From positions 19,672,113 to 19,736,112 of the forward strand of contig CM040092.1 in the NCBI GenBank assembly GCA_022496805.1: 64,000 bases of DNA, read 5' to 3'. The notes beneath the pieces are model-generated. The model worked only from the letters and a program-made list of their open reading frames with translations, did not search any database and was not told the origin of the DNA. Each line of letters opens with the position of its first letter. Positions within the stretch are counted from its first letter, which is position 1. Position numbers and translations under genes: made by a program. Shown here in pieces: positions 1 through 11,344 of this stretch. Source of the DNA: Pohlia nutans (lineage: Eukaryota; Streptophyta; Bryopsida; Bryales; Mniaceae).

Positions 1-129
1 AGACTATGCCTATTTATTATTTTGACATAAAGTAGAAGTAATTAGGGGGAATTTGGGTCTAAACCCTTACCATGTCCTGAAACTATGCTGTGACTACAAA
101 TTCGTACAACCGTAGTGTGCTTTCACCCC

Positions 130-215
130 CTTGTCAAATTGTCCATACCTTGACAAATAGTTCATACCTTGTCAAATTGTCCATAACTTGTGAAATTGAC
201 CCTAAACTTGTCCAT
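130..215. repeat. short tandem repeat, about 24 bp unit
   Basis: Three to four imperfect copies of a unit built around CTTGTCAAATTGTCCATAC lie in tandem. They sit in an AT-rich gene-free stretch (1-660) in which I see nothing coding. Confidence 0.6.
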
Positions 216-436
216 ACTATAAATCTGAGGGATTACTGAAAATACGTCAACGAATAATGAATTGGTGACCAAAAAGTAGAAAATAATAATAAAAGTCTTC
301 ATTCAAATGTCCCCTTACTAAAATGTAATACTTGGAAATATTATCCATGTACTAGTTGTGTTTGAAATTTGAATATTTTTCCATAACATAAAAAATTGAA
401 AATTGAAAATGAATAATAAATACGGGAAAAATATAT

Positions 437-575
437 TTCAATAATTTTTAATATTTATTAGAATAATTTTTAATATTTATTAAAATAATTTTTAATATTC
501 ATTGAAATAATTTTTAATATTCATTGAAATAATTTCTCATAATTATTAAAATAATTTATAATAATTACTACAATA
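437..575. repeat. AT-rich tandem repeat, about 27 bp unit
   Basis: About five successive copies of an AATAATTTTTAATATT-type unit decay toward the right. It is low-complexity and non-coding. Confidence 0.65.
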
Positions 576-670
576 AATTCAATAAATGACTACAATAATT
601 TGTCCTTTACATGTTGAAGAATTGTTTTCAAAAAGAATCCAACATTAATATGTACATATGTGGGTGTTAA

Positions 671-1239
671 CCCCTAACTGCCCAAGCAGGCGTTTTTGGC
701 CTGATGTACAGATTTCATCCGTATTTTCTCATCCGTCATGCACTTTTTGTGGTGTGATTTTTTTACTGAATTTTTTATGGGAAGTTAACTTCATGTATGT
801 GTGATCCGATCGAAAAGGAAATAATTTTTGAAAAAATTATGCCTCATTTTGTGTTGTAGTGTTTCACTGAAAATCTTGAAGATTTTGGTCTAAAAGTGTT
901 CATGAAAAAAAAAACTATTAAAATGAAGCATCCAAAAAATCTCCAAAAATCACTACACCGAAAGTACTACATTATAACCCATCACAACAAATTTCATCCA
1001 CATATTGTCAATATCTTATTCGTAATTGAATTACAAAGTAATTTTTTATTTTATGTTTCAAAATTTATAAAAAAAGATTAGTGATAGTAGTCATAGATCT
1101 AACTATATAGATAGAATCTAAAATTAAAAATGTATAACTTTTATTCATACATCAAGTTCTAAATATTCATATTAATTGCATTTTATAATGCATCTTTGCA
1201 AAACTGCCTAAACTGGACATAGGTGAGGACGTTTAGGGG
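671..1239. mobile_element. TTAA-flanked MITE, family A
   Basis: A 569-bp body is flanked by TTAA at 667-670 and 1240-1243. The left end starts CCCCTAACTGCCC and the right end finishes GGACGTTTAGGGG, so the termini are inverted CCCCTAA-type ends. The inside is AT-rich without a credible ORF. The same internal sequence recurs in inverted orientation at 3800-4366 and in the same orientation at 4876-5448. TTAA target duplications with 5'-CCC/GGG-3' termini are the hallmark of the piggyBac superfamily; that assignment is inference because no transposase is visible. Confidence 0.75.
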
Positions 1240-1243
1240 TTAA

Positions 1244-2185
1244 AATCAAATATGGTTTTATATTACAATAAAATCTAGATTGCAAAGAAATTATAATGAA
1301 ATTGCCAGAATTTGGTAAAGATGTAATTTTTAATTTGAAAGAATGTAGAAAATGAAGTCTAAATTTTTTGAATAATACAATCTATAATTTTCAGAAATTG
1401 TTATAATTTTTATATTTTAGTTTGAGAAATTTCTCAAAATTTAATAATTGAAGTACAAAGTAACTCAAACTTGACAATACTTGGGAATTGACAGTATGGG
1501 AAAACACATCATACATGACTACAATAATTCCATTCACGTGTAAATAGAACAAATCAAAGACAAATTGTGCCTGCCCATCTGGTTACTGAAACACCTGATC
1601 AAACCTAACAACAATGCCATGTACGCATCCAGAACGCATTGAACTTCAAAGTCCAGTAACCACCACAATTTTCAAATTACTTCCACAATTGTGTAACTAG
1701 AGTGTGGATAGAGAAGCTACTGTAGTATTGATTGAAAAATCTCAAAACCTCCCCATCCAAACCCACACCCCTAGTAAACGAATAAAAAGCCACACTACCT
1801 AAACACCCACACTAAATGGAGGCTGAGAGCCAGGAGATTGGGAATTAGTGTGGGAGTATGAATTAGTGTGGACAGAGAAGCTATTGTAGTAGTGAACTAC
1901 TGATTGATTGACTATGCCATTGCCATAACTGAAAAACTGAAAACCTACACCTCTAGTAAACAAAAAAGAAAGCCACGCTACCTAAACATCCACGCTAATA
2001 TTTTGAAATGGGTGCTTCGGTTACTGAGAGGAATGGAAATTAGTGTGGATGCAGAAGCTACTGTGATTCTGATCGATCCTTCAAATCCAGTACCCGCGCA
2101 TACAGCGGTCCCTTACGTTATCCGCAACTACTGCTGCTAGCCCTTCCCGCAGATTCTATGTGGTTGCATCAACCAGAACAAGAAT
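1244..2185. other. gene-free AT-rich stretch
   Basis: No reading frame with recognisable content. Around 1690-2060 there are two loosely similar stretches (GTGTGGATAGAGAAGCTACT / GTGTGGATGCAGAAGCTACT), suggesting an old local duplication. Confidence 0.4.
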
Positions 2186-2557
2186 TCACCGAACGCTCGG
2201 AACGGACGACAATGCAGGAGCTGTCGATGTAGAACTTGCATCGGGCCACCACACGGACCGGAGTCCTGCATTCACAGCATCATTGAATCCAACCTCTGCG
2301 CCCTCTTCCCTCGACTTGGTCCATGCAAGTACAGCAGCGCATTGGCGACGAAACAAGAACCGGAAATTTGCTCCTTGCGGCTTCTTCGGCCACCGGACTC
2401 CTTTTGGAAGTGGGAGGGACAGTAGATAATCTTCTTCTAGCATGGCTAGGACCTTTTGAACCTGCTCGGGCGTGGCACGCTGATTCACAACAAGCCAGTC
2501 TCTTAGAGTGGCAATGAATTCAACGCCCGATTCCCGACGTCCACAGTTTGCATCCAT
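2186..2557 (-). CDS. possible small hypothetical protein (123 aa)
   Basis: An ATG-started frame of 123 codons lies in a patch (about 2060-3070) clearly richer in GC than its surroundings. The predicted protein has a plausible amphipathic stretch (residues about 13-45, with WLVVNQRATPEQVQKVLAML) and ordinary composition, but I recognise no family. Further minus-strand open stretches upstream (2694-3067) could be exons of the same gene, but I cannot place splice sites. It may equally be a decayed gene or transposon fragment. Confidence 0.3.
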   Translation of the reverse strand: MDANCGRRESGVEFIATLRDWLVVNQRATPEQVQKVLAMLEEDYLLSLPLPKGVRWPKKPQGANFRFLFRRQCAAVLAWTKSREEGAEVGFNDAVNAGLRSVWWPDASSTSTAPALSSVPSVR

Positions 2558-3195
2558 TCCTCACACCGTCCAAATATGAAAGCCCCAGTCCAAGCTGTGA
2601 GTGGATCGAAAGCCAAAATGCCGGCGCTAAACTACCGTTGACACCCGCATAAATTCAAGACCAAACCGTTGCAGTTCGAACTTGCAATTGAGTTCATGAG
2701 AATTGCTGCAATTTCAACTTCCACAAGACGACCGTTGTCTCAACGGCGTTATGGCTGTGCATACCTGGCTTGTTGAGTGACGGGACCTTCTCGTTGACTT
2801 CCTGATTGCCACCTCTCTGAACTTGAATCACTGACCCGTTCGCAAGTTGACCCATTCGCCCGGCCTTCTGACGCCATCGATATTCCTGTTCAAACGCTGA
2901 CAAGCAGCCCGGCTCAGAGTGCGGTTTGCATGAGAAATATGTATCCGTTGTTGCCCTCCTGCCCCGCCCTTCCTTCTTCCGCTAATTCGATTTTCCTCAG
3001 CAGCGACACAGTCAATCACAAATTCGGCGCGGAAGGAATCCAGAGTCGCTTCAACACAAGCTTTCAACCCTTTTTTTTCTAGTTTTTTTGGTTGACCACA
3101 GCTCCAGTACGACTGAATATTCTCTTTTTACTAAGCCCAATGGACACAGCTTGACGTTTAAGGGTTAAGAAGAGAAGATATTGTAGCTTGAGTGA

Positions 3196-3364
3196 TTTTT
3201 TATTTTATTTTTTGACACAAACAAAGAGAGACCCTTTATTGTGAGAGAAGGCAAAAATACAACACCACCCCATCCAGGCCAGCGAGGCAGGAGGATACAA
3301 AGAGAAAAACTAACTATTGCTATTATTAATCTGAAAGTCAGTAAAAGGGCCAGTGAGGGCCCAG
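3196..3364 (-). repeat. dispersed retroposon-like repeat, copy 1
   Basis: Read on the minus strand it ends in GGGTCTCTCTTTGTTTGTGTC followed by an A-rich tail (AAAAAATAAAATAAAA), as expected of the 3' end of a LINE or SINE. A second copy, same orientation, is at 62043-62207, with the same tail and internal sequence around CAGTAAAAGGGYC. Confidence 0.55.
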
Positions 3365-3799
3365 AGTAGCTTGAGTCATTTTGAGGGTCATGAATTGGGT
3401 TACACTATTCAGTGTCATACTCCACACAAATTGTTTACCAACCCATGCACATCCATTTTTCCAGGATCAGAGAGTTATCCAGAGTGTTGGTAGAGATGTT
3501 CTTACACTATCTACTCTTACACTATCTACGTGTAATGTATGTAGAAGCTAACTCAAACTTGGAGCCTCATTGTGGAAGTCATTTTGGTTTTGGTTCTCAA
3601 AATCCTATTTTGACATGTGTCGCTTCATGAGGAAAAATCAAGGTTGAAATTTTGACAGTACAAGAGATTCAATTTTCAAGTTACGAAAAAATGGAGAAAA
3701 ATGAGATTGTAGGAGATATGAAGAAAATTGAAGGAAATCTTCAAAATCTGATAAAGAAAATAATATGAGAGGGAATTGAAGAAAACGTTACCCCTTTAA

Positions 3800-4366
3800 C
3801 CCCTAAATGCCTAGAGCCCTCTCCAAATTCGGCAATTTTGCAAAGATGCATTATAAAATGCAACCTAGAGAGATATTTTGAACTTGATATACGAATAAAA
3901 GTTGTTAATAGAATTTTAGATTCTATCCATACGGTTAGATCTATGATTGCTATTACCAATAATTTTGTATAAAATTTGAAACGTGAAATTCAAAATTCTT
4001 TTGTGATTCAATTACAAATAAGATATTGACAATCTACGGATGAAATTCATTGTGATTGGTTGAAATGTAACACTCTAAGTGTAGTGATTTTTGGAGATTT
4101 TTTGGTTGCTTAATTTTATGAGTTGACTTTTTTTGGAGCACTTTTACACTGAAATCTTCAAAATTTTGGGTGAATCACTACAGCATGAAATGAGGCATAA
4201 AAATTTCACAAATCATCCTCTTTCTAATCGAATCACATATGCATGAAGGTAACTTCCCATAGAATCTACTGTAAAAATTCCACACTGCAAAAAGTGCATG
4301 ACGGATGAGAAATTTTGGATGAAATTTGTACATCGTCCAAAAAATGGACGCTCAGGCAGTTAGGGG
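3800..4366. mobile_element. TTAA-flanked MITE, family A, inverted copy
   Basis: A 567-bp body is flanked by TTAA at 3796-3799 and 4367-4370. Its left end is CCCCTAAATGCC and its right end GGCAGTTAGGGG. The interior is the reverse complement of 671-1239, with many substitutions and small indels, so these are old copies. The right TTAA is shared with the next element. Confidence 0.75.
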
Positions 4367-4370
4367 TTAA

Positions 4371-4871
4371 CCCCTAAATGACAGAGAGGTAAGAGCAAAA
4401 CCTACATGTGTTATAAAATGTTACTTCTACAACTTTGATGAAATTTGGTACAAAAGCAAAAATGAGAAACATGATGTTTAGTAATTATTTGTACGGTCAA
4501 ACTTCTATAAATATTTTTAGATACTCATTTAATGAATTTTGAAGCATTTACCTTTTAATATTCATCAAAATTACATTTTTATTTTTAGAATTTGAAATTT
4601 GGTATGATTGGTTAAAACTAGGCATTCTATTCTAAAATTTTTAAAAGCAAAAATTCAAATGAGAGAACATCATTATTTTTCCGAAATAGAAAGTTTTATA
4701 ACACTAGGATAATGTTGAGGTGTTTGTCTTTGAATGTTTTTTTAATAAACCTCAATATTGCAAATGAAATGCATCAAAAAATCAAAACTAGAAAAAAAAG
4801 TCATGTTCTGACTATAGGCAGTTACTATTGTTTGGGCTGCAATCAGAAAATGGTCGATCGATCACTTAGGG
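4371..4871. mobile_element. TTAA-flanked MITE, second family
   Basis: This 501-bp element starts CCCCTAAATGACAG, ends GATCACTTAGGG, and lies between the TTAA at 4367-4370 and the TTAA at 4872-4875. Its interior differs from family A. It abuts family A copies on both sides, each junction being a single TTAA. Confidence 0.65.
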
Positions 4872-4875
4872 TTAA

Positions 4876-5448
4876 CCCCTAAACGTCCAACCATTCATTT
4901 TTTGGATGATGTACAAAATCTGAAACTTCGTTTTCTCATTTGTCATGCACTTTTTGTAGTGTGGATTTTTTATTATAAATTTTATAGAAAGTTAGCTTTA
5001 TGCATGTGTGATCCAATTAGAAAGAGGATAATTTGTGAAAGCTTTATGCCTCATTTCATGTTCCAGTGATTCACCAAAAAATTCTAAGATCTTAGTTCAA
5101 AAGTGTTCTTGAAAAAATCATCTCATTAAAATAAGCAACCAAAATATCTTCAAAAATCACTACACATAGAGTATTACATTTCAAACCCATCACAACAAAT
5201 TTCATCCACAGATTTTCAATATATCTTATTTGTTATCAAATTACAAAACAATTTTGAATTCTAAGTTTCAAAGTTTACACAAAACTATTGGTGATAGCAA
5301 TCATAGATCTAATTGTATGAATGGAATCCAAAATTCACAATGTACAATTTTTATTTATACGATAAGTTCAAAATATCCCTCTTAGTTGCAATTTATAATG
5401 CATCTTTGCAATTCGCCAAATTTGAAGATGCGTAAGGACACTTAGGGG
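4876..5448. mobile_element. TTAA-flanked MITE, family A, third copy
   Basis: A 573-bp body lies between TTAA at 4872-4875 and 5449-5452, beginning CCCCTAAACGTCC and ending GGACACTTAGGGG. It has the same internal sequence and orientation as 671-1239, including a CATGCACTTTTTGTAGTGTG motif. Confidence 0.75.
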
Positions 5449-5521
5449 TTAATTGGCAATCATTTTTGAAACCCCAATTTTTCCAAGAAAAACTAGACGA
5501 GTTTAAAAACAAGCAGCTACG

Positions 5522-5660
5522 CTACGAGGAGCTCTGACCAAAATAGCATGAATGAAGGACAAGAATGCATTTCAGTGGAATCATGAACAGAATATATTTG
5601 CTACAGTTTTTTTTAGCCCAAGAAAATGGATGTCCCCTACGGTCAGAGCCAATAAAAGAT
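5522..5660 (+). repeat. dispersed repeat next to tRNA gene, copy 1
   Basis: About 140 bp (core ATTTCAGTGGAATCATG...GCCCAAGAAA) recur in inverted orientation at 60335-60487. Nothing coding. It lies about 50 bp from the tRNA-Gln 3' end. Confidence 0.6.
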
Positions 5661-5712
5661 ATGCATGAAGGACGTGATGACAGCGGTCAGGAGTTGAGGA
5701 AAACAAAACTGA

Positions 5713-5784
5713 AGGTCCCGGCGAGATTTGAACTCGCGTTACTGGATTCAGAGTCCAATGTCCTGACCACTAGACTACGGGACC
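5713..5784 (-). tRNA. tRNA-Gln (anticodon CUG)
   Basis: Read on the minus strand the sequence folds into a complete 72-nt cloverleaf: a 7-bp acceptor stem (GGTCCCG/CGGGACC) with discriminator T, a 4-bp D stem (GTCT/GGAC), a 5-bp anticodon stem around loop CTCTGAA, and a 5-bp T stem (GCGAG/CTCGC) with loop TTCAAAT. The loop places CTG at positions 34-36, which reads CAG codons. A box and B box are intact and there is no intron. The CCA end is not encoded, as usual in eukaryotes. Confidence 0.95.
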
Positions 5785-6622
5785 ACTGTCATGCTTAAAA
5801 GAGGAGGATGTTGGTCAACGAACCTCTCCATTCATAACTGAACGGTCAAATTTAGTCCAAATCCCATGGTTAACTATGCATATCTACTGTTTGTTTGAAC
5901 CAAAAATAGAAAAATCGGTTTGGAAGGTCATAATAAATTAGTAACTTCTTAAGCATTTACCCATTACATTATTAAGCCTTAGACTTTTACCTCTACTAAA
6001 GTTTTCAAGATTCTCTCCGATGTTCCTGGATACTCTTGATGCTCTTTTCTTCACATCTTAACCCTTGAACAGCTCGAAAGCCCTTTGCGGCCGTATAGTA
6101 TATTCTGTATTCGGTGGTATTTCATCAAAATATCAATGACCAAATACTTTTCAGTACAAAGTAAAATCAATAATCGTGATAATATGTATATAACAATATA
6201 TCATAATTCATGTATCAAACCACAATTAAACAATTATAAAGCTAAATACGGGTTGTAGAGAGGGATCCCAAGGGCCTTTTAAGGATTAAGTACCAAATGT
6301 CAAAATTAAAAATCAATACAAGTGTACCAATATTATTCTCCACCTACGGCATCTATCATCAAGATTGTGGAACAAGTTTCATTCTTTTAGTTGGCATATT
6401 AAACTACTTTCCTTAGATGCATTTCAACTCTTATAAATATGAAAGTTTTTTTTATGAAACCAGCCTGGATTCTTGGTTTGTAATAAGAAGATACTGGAAT
6501 AGGATCAGAATCAGCCCAACTTTGTCAGATGGGTTATAGAATGTTACGAAGAGATAATATTCATGTAAATCACAGAATTTGGATAATATTTTGCAACAAT
6601 TTAAAAGAGGCTACTCCTACTC
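5785..6622. other. intergenic, possible decayed TTAA element
   Basis: No gene seen. At 6058-6289 a TTAA followed by CCCTTGAACAGC pairs loosely with a right end AAGGGCCTTTTAAGG followed by ATTAA, which may be a decayed TTAA-flanked element. The rest is AT-rich and lies just 3' of the CRR7 gene, so part may be its 3' UTR. Confidence 0.35.
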
Positions 6623-8669
6623 CTAATCCAAGCGAACCTCGTACCACTGAAGGGATCCCTGGCCATCTCCCAGGTTAAGTTCGCAGACAGCATTCACCAA
6701 AAATTGGACTGCTTCGTCTACATTCTTGAATTTTGTTAAGTCTAGGGGAGGCTCCTCTCCCGGCCATTCTTGCAACCAATTCTGCACACAAGAGTGATAT
6801 CAAAAACAGAAAAGAACAAGGCCCAGTTCACTTATGACCAGAAATCCAAAGAATTTATAGCTGCATTCTATTGGTTCTTTACTGACGAGTTGGAAGTTGC
6901 TTGTGCCAAGAGATGAGTCATCTAACCTTCTGAGGTTCAGTTTTGCTTTGGTACAATGACATGGCAAAAGGAGAGCTAATTTAGAAACTTGTAGAAAGTG
7001 CAAATTTCCAGGGGACATTCAAGTTGTGTGGAGTTCTCTTACTCCTATTCAAAATTTCCAGGGGACAGGAAACCCCATTTTCATAAAAAAAATTATTAGA
7101 CCCTACGCAGGATGGCTTGCAGCCATTCCAGCCTTATTTCAAATCCACTCCATTCCTAAGGTTTGTGAATCATGAAGGGCTTCAAAGAGCACCATTTAAA
7201 GGTCTTCAAGAAATCCTATAGTGTGGTGGTTTCCTCCTCCAGGTCCTCTATAGTACCCCCTCCGTTTCATAATAAGAGTCCACATTTTTGGCTTTTTTTT
7301 TCCTATTTTTCGTCCTATGTTTTATACATCAAAATGTGAGCACTTTCCACTTCAAACAGGGCAGACGATGAGGGTGACACAAAACTACATACTACTATTA
7401 AAGATATCCCATTTTTTGAGTATTGAGATGACTTTTTTTGACAAAAGAATCGTCAAGTTGAAACATGCCAAAAAAGTGGACTCTTATTATGAAACGGTGT
7501 ACAAATTAAACAATGCATCAAAACACATTCAAACATCGGAATGGCTTAGAACCTTAAGTTTTTCTTGCAGCTCTTCCGCCGTGACAAATTGTTCGTCTTC
7601 ACCAGGTTCCATCAACACGTAAGTTCCTGCGTCTCCGTATAACGCACTCCGACCTGACCGTCCATGTACCACAATCTGCACACATCGACATCTTTGTCAA
7701 AATGGCAAATTACGATTTCAAGAAATTGGCAGTTTTCTCAGTCCTATACCAGTCCTAGTTTTTAGAGCTCTGTGCACTTGACTGTCGCAATTTTGGAACA
7801 CAACATGACCATATAGAAAAAAAGGTTGGTACAGACTAGAGCTCTTTCTGAAATACTCAAGAACTGCTGTGAAAGACAAGAAAGACGAGGTACATAGTAC
7901 GCTTCATTTTAGTTTGTGTCAGCACAAGAATGGGACGCACGGGGGGTTATACAAGACTATGTCAAATGTGCACATCAGGTGAGGTTGAAACCAAATCCCA
8001 TTTCATCTTTCATTCCCCCTAGTATGATAACATTAGAGCGAAACATCTTGATGTTTTTACACCTAACACAATGGAAACCTTTTTCACATCTAACTGTCAC
8101 AAGCTAATTAGTAAATTTAAAAGCATGCCACTAAGCACCGATCATAGGGTGCTCATTTCCGCGTTTGCTAGTCCCTTGGTCCACGGGCCTCTCAATGACG
8201 TTAATAATTCATTTCATTTCATAAGTGCCGGTTCTTGCAAACCCTAAACTAGTATAACAGCTATTTCAAGACGCATTTCAATAAGAATATATTTCTGTGA
8301 AAGCACTGTACAGGTGAAAGAGAAATCACGTAACTTCATTAGGAGGCACTGTACAAGAAATCAAAACGGATTGGCATGGCAACAAACCTGAGATCCCCTT
8401 CCGTTGAATGCTACACGTCGAGGAGCAACACCTACGCTGCAACTTCCCGTCAAATTGTAAGCAATTTCCACGTTCCCCTTTCTCCTCAGCGTTACTACCT
8501 GCACCACGCAGACACTGATGATCTTCTTTCTCTCAATCCCTCTTTTGGCGAAAACCCGGAATGAAGCAAAAGAACGAACCTGCAGGGTGGAAGAGATTGG
8601 CGGAGATGAAAAAATCATGGCACACCCGGTGAGAGAGGATGCTGGCATCCCGAGGCCTTGAACCGCCAT
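6623..8669 (-). CDS. CRR7-like chloroplast NDH complex assembly factor, three exons
   Basis: Exons on the minus strand: 8669-8388, 7675-7553, 6781-6623. All junctions are phase 0 and GT-AG (CAG|GTTTGT, AAG|GTTCTA donors; GTGCAG acceptors). The product is 187 aa. Residues 1 to about 90 are rich in Ser/Arg/Val and low in acidic residues, as expected for a chloroplast transit peptide. The mature part carries the CRR7 (DUF3571) pattern: YVLMEPGEDEQFVTAEEL, then NWLQEWPGEEPPLDL, FKNVDEAVQFLV, and the C-terminal QWYEVRLD. CRR7 is a stromal factor needed to assemble subcomplex A of the chloroplast NADH dehydrogenase-like complex, which runs cyclic electron flow. The start is the first ATG of the exon 1 frame; ATGs at codons 8 and 18 are alternatives. 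The large exon 1 makes it somewhat longer than Arabidopsis CRR7 as I remember it. Intron 2 contains a Stowaway MITE. Confidence 0.85.
7256..7499. mobile_element. Stowaway-like MITE in CRR7 intron 2
   Basis: The left end CCCCCTCCGTTTCATAATAA matches the classical Stowaway terminus and is preceded by TA (7254-7255). The right end is its imperfect complement (TTATTATGAAACGG) followed by TGTA; the TA at 7500-7501 completes the target duplication. The last bases of the right terminus are degraded. Non-coding. Stowaway elements are moved by plant mariner-like transposases and are common in introns. Confidence 0.8.
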
Positions 8670-8960
8670 TGTTGCCCACAAGAGAAGCAAGGAAATTCCT
8701 AAAGTGGTGGTCAGATGAAGAGAGAGCGAGTCGAAAGAAAGAAGAATTGAAAAATGGAGGATTTCAATCTCTTCTTTGGACTACTGTTGTCGGTCTGCTT
8801 TCTTCTTTCGAGTCGAAAGGCTGGTCGCGGCTATGGCGAGAGAAGGCGAGAGAAGGCGAGCTCGCCAGCGATGTGCTTGCAATTCACAGAGGCACTTGAA
8901 TTTTCTGATAAGAGCCCAAGTGACCTCGACGAGAGTGTGGTGATGAGGGAGACTAATAAG

Positions 8961-9480
8961 GCCCCGTTCACACTACTTTACTGAAATCAGTGGGTTTGGT
9001 TTAGGACCGAGGATTCATGATTTTTTAATAGGGGTGTCACACCTCTTTCTTCCCATTCTCAGAGAATGGAGAATGGGGACGTGGCACGCTCTCCTTGAAT
9101 GGCGGAGAGCCCATTCTCCATTCTCCATTCTCAATGTCATCAAGTTACTTTCATAAAATCTTCGTTTTATAAGTTGCTTTGGTGTTCGCTCCAGGAATGT
9201 TGTTGGGCTACTTCTTGAATAACATTCCTCTAAGTTAAAAATGGCCCTCAAATTAATCCTTGGCGGACATATTTTCTCTGGAACTGCTGGGCTTGCTCTA
9301 ACAACCTCTATTCTCCATTCTCAATCTCCACAAACCACAAAAGGGGTGTCACACCTTCTCCATGGAGAAGCTATCTTATTGGCTCCTCTTTTTCCTCATT
9401 CTCCATTCTCCATTCTCCGAGGAGGTGTAACAACCACTAATGACAAATTCAATCAATCATATTTGCTGCCAATTGTCGCC
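8961..9480. repeat. cluster of small repeats (GGGGTGTCACACC and CCATTCTC units)
   Basis: GGGGTGTCACACCT occurs at about 9032 and 9344, each followed by runs of CCATTCTC/GAGAATGG units. The interval also begins with GGCCCCGTTCACAC, a motif typical of small hAT-type MITE ends. These look like two related small elements; the boundaries are not clear and nothing is coding. Confidence 0.45.
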
Positions 9481-9722
9481 AATATAGCGTTATAGCCCTC
9501 ACATTAGTGTTCGTGTGATGTATATTTTATATTTTCTTTTATATTTTCTTCTCTTTTGCCGTTGTCTTCTCTCCATGCAACTCTTCTCTCCATGCAACTC
9601 TTCTCTTCTCTCCATGGAGCATTTAAAAGCTAGGGAGTACATGTGTGTTTTCACTTGTGTCTTTTATTTGTTTTTATTTTTTGAGCTGATCATTTTTAGG
9701 TTTCATTATTGGATTGGTTAAC

Positions 9723-10013
9723 ATGGATTTGGGTAGCAATTTAGAAAATTTGCAAAGTAGAGATGGAGCTTGGTACGACGGCACTCTGCACTTTGCTCCA
9801 GGTTTGAAGAACATAGTCGTTGCTCACTTCAACGACTTTGACGAGGACAACGAGGATTTTCCTGCATCGTATTCGCTAGATGCAAAGAAACTGAGATTAC
9901 GAGTGAAGGTGCAGTCGCGACAACTTCAAGACTTCGAGTGCAGCCTCATAAGCGATGGTGAATCCATTTGTGCGAGCTTGAATGACGGAGAGGACCTGAA
10001 CAATTCAACATAA
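9723..10013 (+). CDS. short protein resembling a SAWADEE/Tudor-like chromatin-reader domain (96 aa)
   Basis: The frame starts at the first ATG (9723) and ends with TAA at 10011-10013. Residues about 14-86 read like a plant Tudor-type reader: GAWYDGTL, then a hydrophobic strand, HFNDFDEDNEDFPASY, and QLQDFECSLISDGESICAS. The Trp-Tyr-Asp start, acidic FxDFDE centre and LQDxEC...VCAS end recall SAWADEE/Tudor-like folds that bind methylated histone tails in RNA-directed DNA methylation proteins; this is from memory of the family pattern. A pyrimidine-rich tract ending TTTTTAG lies about 20 bp upstream, so this may be the last exon of a larger gene or a gene fragment. I find no other exons. Confidence 0.4.
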   Translation: MDLGSNLENLQSRDGAWYDGTLHFAPGLKNIVVAHFNDFDEDNEDFPASYSLDAKKLRLRVKVQSRQLQDFECSLISDGESICASLNDGEDLNNST

Positions 10014-10048
10014 ATTCAATATATATTTGTTAATATATTGAACTTGTA

Positions 10049-10105
10049 TGTATGTATATATATATATATATATATATATTTATTTATTTATTTATTTATT
10101 TATTG
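10049..10105. repeat. (TA)n and (TTTA)n microsatellite
   Basis: A run of TA dinucleotides passes directly into TTTA tetranucleotides, 3' of the short ORF. Confidence 0.85.
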
Positions 10106-10227
10106 ATATTGTATATATATTTGTTAATATATTATATTGAACTTTTTAACTAATTTAATTTAAAGTCAAATATGCTTATGAAATGAGCGCACTTGACCAA
10201 GTGCATAAATAGCGAATTGCGTGTTTA

Positions 10228-10893
10228 GATCACTAGAAAATGAAATGTTGTTAAATACGTGAACTATCAGCCCGATATCTGGAGTTCAGAACTGTAACTT
10301 TTGATTCTGCAGATGATGCAAAATGAAAATTTGGAATTTGACTTTCTTAGCTATCCAACTACCTATGTACAAAACACCAAAACACTGCAAATACCTCAAA
10401 TGGAAGCAAATACTTACAAATAAATACAATATATGTACTATGTGGTATTTCTTGTATTTAGAAGTTTGTTGTCTTGAATTTTTTTATTGGAATTTTGTTC
10501 TCATGTTTATGTTCCATTAGTGTATGTAGTCTGATCTTCATTAACCCTTTAGTGCCTAGGTAACCAGTAAGTGGTCACTAGATCACTGAAAAATGAAATG
10601 CTGTAAAATCTGTGAACTATTTTAGTTCGGTGTTTGAAGTTCAGAAGTGTAACTTTTGATTATGCAGATGTTGCAAAAAGAAATTTTGAAATCTGACTTT
10701 TTTAGATATCCAAATACCTATGTTCAAAACACCAAAATACTGCAAATACCTCAAAATACAGCAAATACTTACAAATACAACACATGTACTATGCGGTATT
10801 TCTTGTATTTGAAAGTTTGTTATCTTGTATTTATTTTTGGATTGTGTTCTCTTGTTCATGTTCCATCAATGTATGTATTCCGATCTTGATCAA
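10228..10893. repeat. direct repeat, two copies of about 320 bp
   Basis: Positions 10228-10545 and about 10576-10893 are diverged copies in the same orientation. Shared landmarks include GAAATG(T/C)TGT, GTAACTTTTGATT, CAAAACACCAAAA(C/T)ACTGC and ATTTCTTGTATTT. The second copy forms the left part of the 800-bp TTAA element at 10545-11344, so the first may be the remnant of another copy. Confidence 0.65.
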
Positions 10894-11344
10894 TGTACCA
10901 AATCCTTTCTTATTTTAACGTACAAATTTTGTCTTAAACCGTTCATAGATAAGTCATTCTCACTTATAAAATTCACAATAATTATGTGTGAGTCAGTTCT
11001 TGACATGAAAGATTGCAATGGAGAGGTGTTGACATAGGTCATTGCTGAACTGCTTCACTTTCATTTTTGAAAATTTAACCAAAATTCTATTTAACTTTGA
11101 AATCACACACCCCTCAAAATCTCATTTTGGAGTGTGCATTATACGGTTCAAAGACATACTATAATCTTCCAATCCAACGGTCTGATCCGACTAAGATTTA
11201 ACCAAAACTTGTTTCATTAAGCTATGGTTATATTGATACGGTTGAATACTATTGATAGCATTCCTAATTTCAAGAGAGAAAGTTTAAAAAAAATATCACC
11301 CAAAAAACAATGGTTTCTCCAAAACCACCCTAGGCACTAAAGGG
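10545..11344. mobile_element. TTAA-flanked MITE, family F (800 bp)
   Basis: TTAA at 10541-10544 and 11345-11348 flank perfect 16-bp inverted ends (CCCTTTAGTGCCTAGG and CCTAGGCACTAAAGGG). There is no convincing ORF. A truncated copy of its right third lies at about 15880-16010. Confidence 0.75.

Noticed and set aside
2694..3067. Minus-strand frames upstream of the 123-aa ORF as exons of one gene.
   Set aside because: They begin with TTG rather than ATG and no matching splice sites could be placed.
8639..8984. Plus-strand frames opposite the CRR7 first exon and upstream region.
   Set aside because: They are shadows of, or lie upstream of, the minus-strand CRR7 exon 1 and have no recognisable content.
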